A DNA stretch of 64,000 nt. It comes from Candidatus Melainabacteria bacterium. Lineage in GTDB: Bacteria; Cyanobacteriota; Vampirovibrionia; Obscuribacterales; Obscuribacteraceae. The notes below the pieces were generated by a model. That model saw only the letters and a list, made by a program, of their open reading frames with translations. It was not told the DNA's origin and did no database searches. Within the stretch, counting starts at the first letter, position 1, and each line of letters starts with the position of its first letter. Shown one piece after another: positions 58,897 through 64,000 of this stretch. Made by a program: the position numbers and the translations under genes. The DNA is taken from assembly GCA_016699165.1 (NCBI GenBank), contig CP064963.1:3038001-3102000 (forward strand). The letters run 5' to 3'.

Positions 58897-60564
58897 TTAA
58901 GCAGGTTTGCCCCAGTACCAGCCTTGTCCGTAGACAACGCCCATATCTATGAGTAGATCTAGCTCTTCGCGGCATTCGATGCCTTCTGCAATTAGTTCAG
59001 ATCCTAGCGCATTTACCACTTTGACAAGGCGGCGCAATAGTCGCTCTTTGTTTGGTTCTTGTGCAATTCCCGATACGTATTTGCGATCGATTTTTACTAT
59101 GTTCGGCTCAAGAATTATCAAACTCTCAAGCGAGCTTCGACCAAAACCAACGTCGTCTATAGCAACGAGGACTCCGTGTTTCTTCAGCTCGGCAATGTGA
59201 TCTCGCAGATAAGTCGGATCGCCGATGAACTGCTGTTCGCTTATCTCGACGCAATACTGAGTCTTGCTCGTATTCTCGGGAAACAGCGTCATTAGCCGAT
59301 CTATAGGAGTGTCTATAATTGTAGATGGAAATAGATTGACGTGGAATCGAAGCGTCTGGTCGTAGCGCTCTTCCATTGTTGCGTTCAAGCAAGTTTTGAG
59401 ACAGCGCAAATCAACGATAGTGAGCAAATTGTATTCGACACTAACTCTAAACAAGTCGTCGGGCATCTCGAAAGCGCCTTTAGGACCGCGACTCAGTATC
59501 TCGTATCCAACAACCTTTTCATCGGCTAATTGCAAAATAGGCATCGAGACTGCTCTGAAGCAATCGCCTTTGCGCAATTTTTGAGTAAGTTCTTCAAGTG
59601 CATCAAGGTCGGCTTCTGGCTTATGCTTTTCGCCTGATGACACGCGATTCTTGCCCATAGTTTTACTTTCGCGAACGGCAAGGCGTCCCAGTGAAAGTAT
59701 TTCTTCTATCGAACAAAATTCATAAGGCAGTGTAAGCACACCAAGACTGGCTGTGATTCTTATGGTTTCAGATGCAAGGCGAAGTGGACTTTCAGCTACG
59801 CTAAGGCGCATCTTTTCTGCCACAAGCATGCTCTCGGCATAACGAGTGTCGGGCAGAATAATCAGAAATTCGTCGCTGCCAATGCGGGCAATGTGATCTG
59901 TGGGACGAATTTTTTCGGTCAGACGTTTGGTCACTTCTTTCAAAACAACGTCGCCTACTCCATGTCCTAACTGAGCGTTAATTCTATTGAAATCGTCCAG
60001 GTCAACAAGAACGGCTCCCAGGGTCCAACCGCCACGACGGGCGCGCTCGAATTCAGTTTGCAGAGCTAACTCCAGTCCGCCAACGTTGAGACATTCTGTG
60101 AGCGGATCTGTATGCAATAAATTGGTTAGTTTAGTTGAAGCTAAATTTAGTTTAGTTGAAGCTTCGTGCAGCGCGTCTTCGGTGCGTTTGATTTCAATTG
60201 CGTATTTGAGCGATTGCATCAATAGTGACGAATCGATTTTGTCTTTGTCCAGATAGTCTTGGGCACCGCATTTGACCGCTTCGGCATGAACGGCGTCACC
60301 GTTTTTGCCTCCCAGAACAACTATTGGAATGGCACTTTTCTTGCGCACTTCTTCAACAGCGTCCATCCCATTCTTGTCTTGCGATACTCCCAAAAGGAGC
60401 ACATCATATGAATGTTCGTCCAGGCGCTTCAAGCCTTGTATAAGCTCTTCACTCACATCCATCGAATAATCTTTGCCCGGAGCCTTGTCCAGGACATTCC
60501 CAACCATACTGGCGAGGGATTCATTGTTTTCGATTAAGAGGACTTTGGTTTTCTTATCACCCAT
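58897..60564 (-). CDS. REC-GGDEF-EAL cyclic di-GMP protein with dead receiver
   Basis: 555 residues from the ATG at 60564; a GTG three codons upstream is possible. The receiver at about 7-120 has IENNE in place of the acidic pair and LLLGVSQ with Gly at the phospho-Asp position, so phosphorylation is not expected. GGDEF at about 150-310: DLDDFNRIN, a RPTD I-site and GSDEF, an active variant. EAL at about 325-555: EIL in YEILSRG, HVNLFPS, VEISEQQF, AIDDVGFG, VKIDRKYV and AEGIE, so most metal residues are kept. It may make or break c-di-GMP. Confidence 0.92.
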   Translation of the reverse strand: MGDKKTKVLLIENNESLASMVGNVLDKAPGKDYSMDVSEELIQGLKRLDEHSYDVLLLGVSQDKNGMDAVEEVRKKSAIPIVVLGGKNGDAVHAEAVKCGAQDYLDKDKIDSSLLMQSLKYAIEIKRTEDALHEASTKLNLASTKLTNLLHTDPLTECLNVGGLELALQTEFERARRGGWTLGAVLVDLDDFNRINAQLGHGVGDVVLKEVTKRLTEKIRPTDHIARIGSDEFLIILPDTRYAESMLVAEKMRLSVAESPLRLASETIRITASLGVLTLPYEFCSIEEILSLGRLAVRESKTMGKNRVSSGEKHKPEADLDALEELTQKLRKGDCFRAVSMPILQLADEKVVGYEILSRGPKGAFEMPDDLFRVSVEYNLLTIVDLRCLKTCLNATMEERYDQTLRFHVNLFPSTIIDTPIDRLMTLFPENTSKTQYCVEISEQQFIGDPTYLRDHIAELKKHGVLVAIDDVGFGRSSLESLIILEPNIVKIDRKYVSGIAQEPNKERLLRRLVKVVNALGSELIAEGIECREELDLLIDMGVVYGQGWYWGKPA

Positions 60565-60699
60565 TAACGTCACCGAGATTCCGAAATATCAAAAGGAAGG
60601 ACTAATGTAGTAAGGTAAGGTTGCCTTATCCAAGGGTTCCCAAGGGACACAATTCCCAGTTTTTCAAAGTATGAAACTTCTTCGAGCGACCGATATATT

Positions 60700-61746
60700 A
60701 TGAATGCCCCAGAACAGAGCCCCCACAAAGAGTTATCCCCACGTTCCGGTTGGCTCAAGCATGTAATTGCACTTGTGTTTGGTGTCGGGCTTTTGTGGCT
60801 GGCATTTAGAGGATGCAATTTTGCCGAAATTTGGAATTACGCAAAAGGCGTCAATCCTTTTTATTTGTTTTTGATTTTTCTAAGTTGTATTGCCACTCAT
60901 CTTTTGCGAGCCTGGCGCTGGGTATTTTTGCTCAAGCCGCTTGTACCCGCAAATCACAAAGTTAGTTTTTGGAATTCGTTCTGCTCTGTTGTCTATGGAT
61001 ACGCAGTGAATGCGGTTATACCTAAAGGCGGAGAAATTGTGCGACTGGTGTCAATGAGCAAAATGGAAAATCTTCCCTGGGCAGGAGTGCTTCCAACATT
61101 ACTAATAGATAGATTGCTCGATGTTTTGTCGCTTGCGATTATGACCGGACTTACACTGACAATTTTGCCTGACTCTGTAAAAGCTGCGATGCCTTGGATT
61201 ACTCAAGTTGGAATTCCCATGCTTGCAGCTGCTTTAATTGCTTTGATTTTTTTGCCGAAATTATCGCCGATAATGCGATGGTTCCTCAATCTTGCCTTTG
61301 TACAAAAACTTTTGCCTGCTTCAATAAAACACAAAATTGACGAGCTGATGATCCAATTCGAGAAAGGCTCGTCTGGTGTAGCCAATCCAGTGATGTATCC
61401 CATCATCACTTTGATCACAGTGCTCATGTGGGCTTTGTATTGGGCCAATTTTTATTTGATGGTTTACGGTTTTGGTTTGGAAAATCTGGTCAAACTAGTT
61501 GATACCGTAATAGTTTTTACTATAGGTTCGGTCAGTAACTTTATACCTACACCTGGCAGTGTGGGCGGGTTTCACGTGTTTGTAAAAGAAAGTTTGATGC
61601 TGACTGCAAACGTCAATCCAGATCAAGCGATGGCATTTGCGACAGTTCTACACTTGATGTGTTACATGGTGACCACCTTCATTCCGGCCGGGATCTGCTA
61701 TCTAGTAAACATGCTGAATTCGCGGAAGAAGGGACCCGCTATCTGA
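60700..61746 (+). CDS. Flippase-like (LPG synthase TM/UPF0104) membrane protein
   Basis: 348 residues. Eight or so helices. HLLRAWRWVFLLKPL, GYAVNAVIPKGGEIVRLVSM, TLLIDRLLDVLSLAIM and TPGSVGGFHVFVKES are the family signature set. The same fold occurs in the protein at 11206-12750, but without the C-terminal extension. No clear ribosome site is seen before the ATG. Likely a lipid-handling or lipid-linked glycan transport protein. Confidence 0.87.
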   Translation: MNAPEQSPHKELSPRSGWLKHVIALVFGVGLLWLAFRGCNFAEIWNYAKGVNPFYLFLIFLSCIATHLLRAWRWVFLLKPLVPANHKVSFWNSFCSVVYGYAVNAVIPKGGEIVRLVSMSKMENLPWAGVLPTLLIDRLLDVLSLAIMTGLTLTILPDSVKAAMPWITQVGIPMLAAALIALIFLPKLSPIMRWFLNLAFVQKLLPASIKHKIDELMIQFEKGSSGVANPVMYPIITLITVLMWALYWANFYLMVYGFGLENLVKLVDTVIVFTIGSVSNFIPTPGSVGGFHVFVKESLMLTANVNPDQAMAFATVLHLMCYMVTTFIPAGICYLVNMLNSRKKGPAI

Positions 61747-61986
61747 TTTAGTAAGCCACTAAATTTGGTGCCGAGCAAATGTGTAGTTTCCAAAAGATTT
61801 TATGAAAAATTTTTCGAAAAACACAACCTTTTTATCCAGAATTTGTCAGAATAAAAGTAGAGCCAATTCGTTCGCGAAACTCGTCTAAGAAATTAGGATC
61901 GAGACGTGGAGAGCTGTTCATGCAAATGTGCCGCTACCCGCGCCGGACTCTTGCGTGCTCTTTTTACCCAAAGGAGAACCAACATC

Positions 61987-62514
61987 ATGTCTAAGAAAAA
62001 GAAATCACACCAGGAGCCCACCCAAGCAGAATGCAGCGAGAACAAAGAAGAGTGCGCTGAATCTAAAGAAGAAACATGTAGCGAATCACATGATGAAGCA
62101 GTTGCATGCGAATCTAAAGAAGAAGACGTAGCTTCCGAAGTGACTGCTGAAGCGGAATCTGAAGAAGAAGCTGAAGAAGAATCCAAAGAAGAAGAATCCG
62201 AAGAAGAATCGAAAGAAGAAGAGGGAGAGGGAGAAGAATCGAAGGAAGAAGAAAAAGAAGAAGTAACTGCCGACGCTGAAGAAGAGTCTGCTGAAGCTGA
62301 AGACGAAAAAGAAGAAGAGAAAGAAGAAGTCGCAGCCGAAGCGGAAGAAGAAGTGAAAGACGACGAACCTCCAGCGGAAGAATCGTCTGATGAAGCTGCT
62401 GAAGCCGAAGAATCTAAAGAAGAAGAAGCAGAAGAAGAGCCTAAAGAAGAGGTAGCTGCTGAAACTAAAGAAGAAGAAAAAACTGACGAAGGATCAGCTT
62501 CTGAAGCTGCATAA
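61987..62514 (+). CDS. Extremely acidic low-complexity protein
   Basis: 175 residues from the ATG at 61987, with AAAGGAGAACCAACATC before it. About 75 residues are Glu. There is no Leu, Ile, Phe, Tyr, Trp or Arg. The N-terminus is MSKKKKSHQEPTQAECSENK, with Cys at 16, 23, 31 and 41. The SKEE unit returns many times (GAATCTAAAGAAGAA-like DNA repeats), so it has grown by repeat expansion. It must be disordered. Possible roles are ion or protein buffering, but no function can be assigned. A terminator follows. Confidence 0.8.
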   Translation: MSKKKKSHQEPTQAECSENKEECAESKEETCSESHDEAVACESKEEDVASEVTAEAESEEEAEEESKEEESEEESKEEEGEGEESKEEEKEEVTADAEEESAEAEDEKEEEKEEVAAEAEEEVKDDEPPAEESSDEAAEAEESKEEEAEEEPKEEVAAETKEEEKTDEGSASEAA

Positions 62515-62544
62515 CAACAGTCGCATAACAACTGCATAGATTTG

Positions 62545-62583
62545 AAAGGCCCCACACAAACTCGAAGAAAGAGAGGGGCTTTT
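62545..62583 (+). terminator. Terminator of the acidic protein gene
   Basis: AAAGGCCCC pairs with GGGGCTTTT (one wobble) around a loop of 21 nt and is followed by CTTTTGG. Confidence 0.8.
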
Positions 62584-62630
62584 CTTTTGGAGCGTGAATC
62601 TCGACACTACTTTTTTGCAAAAGTGTTGCG

Positions 62631-62693
62631 CGTGAGGTGCAAGGGCAGCCGACCTCACGTTTTAATGTTGGCGCGAAACCTTAAATCGTGAGG
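62631..62693. repeat. CGTGAGGT hairpin and third copy
   Basis: CGTGAGGT (62631-62638) pairs with ACCTCACG (62652-62659), followed by TTTTAATG, and a third CGTGAGGT lies at 62686-62693. It may be a second terminator. The rest of the gap 62515-62894 is AT-rich without a visible gene. Confidence 0.4.
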
Positions 62694-62894
62694 TCCAGCG
62701 CCAAAACACCTAACGTCTAACTCAACAACTTTTTAGTGCCACCAAAAAAAACTAATTGTTAGAAATAGGGTGTTTGGGCTGGAAACCTTATTTTTAACGC
62801 CGACTGTTTTTTGAAGTGATCGTTTCGTTGTCAGAAAAGATGTATCTGACCGTCAGTTTTGCATTATTGATCTAAGAGACTATACTTGTGCTCG

Positions 62895-64000
62895 ATGAAT
62901 TTTTATCTTAGTCGTTGGATTTTTATAAGAGGTCTGTGCCTGGTCTATCTCACGGCATTCCTCTCTGCGAGCCATCAAATGATGGGTCTTTACGGGCAGG
63001 ATGGAATTCTTCCCATTGCCGAGTATATAAAGCAAATATCTAGCGGAGGGCATTCGGCATCCGCAGCGGCAACAGTCAACTTTTTCAGCCAGCCTACAGT
63101 CTTCTGGATTGACCAACAAGACATGGTTCTACTTGTGATACCAATCGTGGGAGTGGTGGCATCGCTCCTTGCGCTTGTTGGAATTTTGACCGGCGAATAT
63201 TTATTCTTGTGCTGGTTCTTGTATTTGTCCATCGTCAATGTTGGACAAGATTTTATGTCGTTTCAGTGGGACACCTTACTGCTTGAAACGGGCTTCCTCG
63301 CTTTGTTTTTCACCACCTGGCGTCCGCTTGAGGCAGGATGGAGAAGACATCTTCGATTAAGACTGCCATCGTGGTGTTTTGAACAAGAAAAAAATCCGCT
63401 TGTAGTTCTTTGGTTGTATCGCTGGTTGTTATTTCGATTGATGTTCTCGTCGGGAATTGTGAAACTGGCAAGCGGCGATCCGACTTGGCACAATCTGACC
63501 GCACTTTGTTATCACTATGAAACGCAACCACTGCCAACACCTCTTGCCTGGTTCTGCGATCAAGCACCGCGTGAAGTGCATGTGTTTGGCGCGATTATCA
63601 TGTTTATTATTGAGCTTGTAGTACCGTTTAGTGTTTTTCTTTCCACCAGACCGCGACATCTAGGCGCAGTTATTATGATTGCCTTTCAAGTAGCGATAAT
63701 GTTGACTGGCAATTATTGTTATTTCAATTGGCTCACCATTTTGCTTTGCGTTTTACTTTTCGACGATGGCTTTGTCGATTCGCAGCTTGGAGCGACCTTT
63801 TCCAATTGGCTGGCACCACTTGCCAGTTTGCGAGATCCAGGCAAAATAGCAAAATTTATTGTGGCTCCGGCAAGTACTCTCATCTTATTCGTTAGCAGCT
63901 TTTACTTTATGCAATCGGTAATGGATTACCGAAGTTTTGCGCCGCAACTTTTAGTTCCAATTGTGGCACTTTCTCCCTGGCATATTTCCAGTTCTTATGG
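62895..64000 (+). CDS. Lipase maturation factor-like membrane protein, partial at right edge
   Basis: The frame is open from the ATG at 62895 to the end (368 residues visible). Many membrane helices. FMSFQWDTLLLETGFLALFF, FRLMFSSGIVKLASGDPTWH and LTALCYHYETQPLPTPLAWF are strongly conserved in the LMF1-type family. In animals LMF1 helps lipoprotein lipases fold; the bacterial proteins are uncharacterised. The C-terminal soluble domain lies beyond the window. No convincing ribosome site precedes the ATG. Confidence 0.85.
   Translation, partial: MNFYLSRWIFIRGLCLVYLTAFLSASHQMMGLYGQDGILPIAEYIKQISSGGHSASAAATVNFFSQPTVFWIDQQDMVLLVIPIVGVVASLLALVGILTGEYLFLCWFLYLSIVNVGQDFMSFQWDTLLLETGFLALFFTTWRPLEAGWRRHLRLRLPSWCFEQEKNPLVVLWLYRWLLFRLMFSSGIVKLASGDPTWHNLTALCYHYETQPLPTPLAWFCDQAPREVHVFGAIIMFIIELVVPFSVFLSTRPRHLGAVIMIAFQVAIMLTGNYCYFNWLTILLCVLLFDDGFVDSQLGATFSNWLAPLASLRDPGKIAKFIVAPASTLILFVSSFYFMQSVMDYRSFAPQLLVPIVALSPWHISSSY

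Noticed and set aside
61893..62555. 220-residue Ser-rich reverse frame
   Set aside because: Mirror of the Glu-rich gene; the forward frame has the ribosome site and terminator.
1..64000. tRNA, rRNA, prophage or insertion sequence
   Set aside because: Reading the gaps for T-loop consensus, rRNA-like stretches, integrases or transposases gave none that I could support by eye.

Overview
The window looks like a chromosomal segment of a free-living, Gram-negative-type bacterium of moderate GC content. The gene set (SbtA-type bicarbonate permease, DUF4388 protein, repeated type IV pilus ATPase N-terminal (GspE_N/MshEN) domains, DUF255/DUF547 pair, many proteins held by one N-terminal membrane helix) resembles what is known from non-photosynthetic relatives of cyanobacteria such as Candidatus Obscuribacterales. 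That placement is an inference from gene content and needs a marker-gene tree. I see no rRNA, tRNA, CRISPR array, prophage or complete insertion sequence.

Layout. 0-1.2 kb is a decayed edge: a partial membrane gene, a frameshifted DUF4385 pseudogene and a small membrane ORF. 1.2-5.2 kb is a three-gene operon of membrane-anchored proteins: a purple-acid-phosphatase-like phosphoesterase, an unknown, and a DyP peroxidase. 5.4-8.7 kb holds a MocR regulator that has lost its PLP-binding residues and an SbtA permease with an extra exported domain. 8.7-13.6 kb is a lipid-type oxidoreductase operon (TPR-PDZ protein, flippase-like protein with a C-terminal domain like the N-terminus of long-chain alcohol oxidases, GMC oxidoreductase, NAD-dependent sterol-dehydrogenase-like SDR). 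13.6-17.3 kb has a TPR protein with a collagen-like tail, another SDR and a homoserine kinase-like gene.

17.5-33.4 kb is a block of genes with strongly C/G-ending codons, separated by AT-rich spacers and individual terminators: an M28 peptidase, three small membrane proteins, an internally duplicated anchored protein, an S41 protease, a pseudo-NMN adenylyltransferase/methyltransferase fusion, an MFS transporter, an isochorismatase-like hydrolase, NAD kinase, a Cys-rich mini-protein, thioredoxin reductase and two large anchored unknowns. 33.7-41.5 kb has an MBOAT/SGNH acyl-transfer pair, a DUF255-DUF547 operon with a 48-residue membrane peptide, an AHSA1 protein and an NCS1 permease. 41.7-46.0 kb holds two paralogues with a shared Cys-containing, PQ-rich N-terminus but different peptidoglycan-hydrolase C-termini, with an SRAP gene between them. 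46-50 kb has pirin, a DUF6088 gene flanked by inverted palindromes (possible small mobile cassette) and exported unknowns. 49.6-62.5 kb is signalling and housekeeping: four-fold GspE_N-TPR protein, DUF4388/degenerate GGDEF, macro domain, Glu dehydrogenase, MutM, CPBP protease, a response regulator, a REC-GGDEF-EAL protein with a dead receiver, a flippase-like protein and a 43% Glu protein. The window ends inside a lipase-maturation-factor-like membrane protein.

Starts were moved from the longest ORF where a Shine-Dalgarno sequence or the family N-terminus argued for it; these cases are noted per gene.
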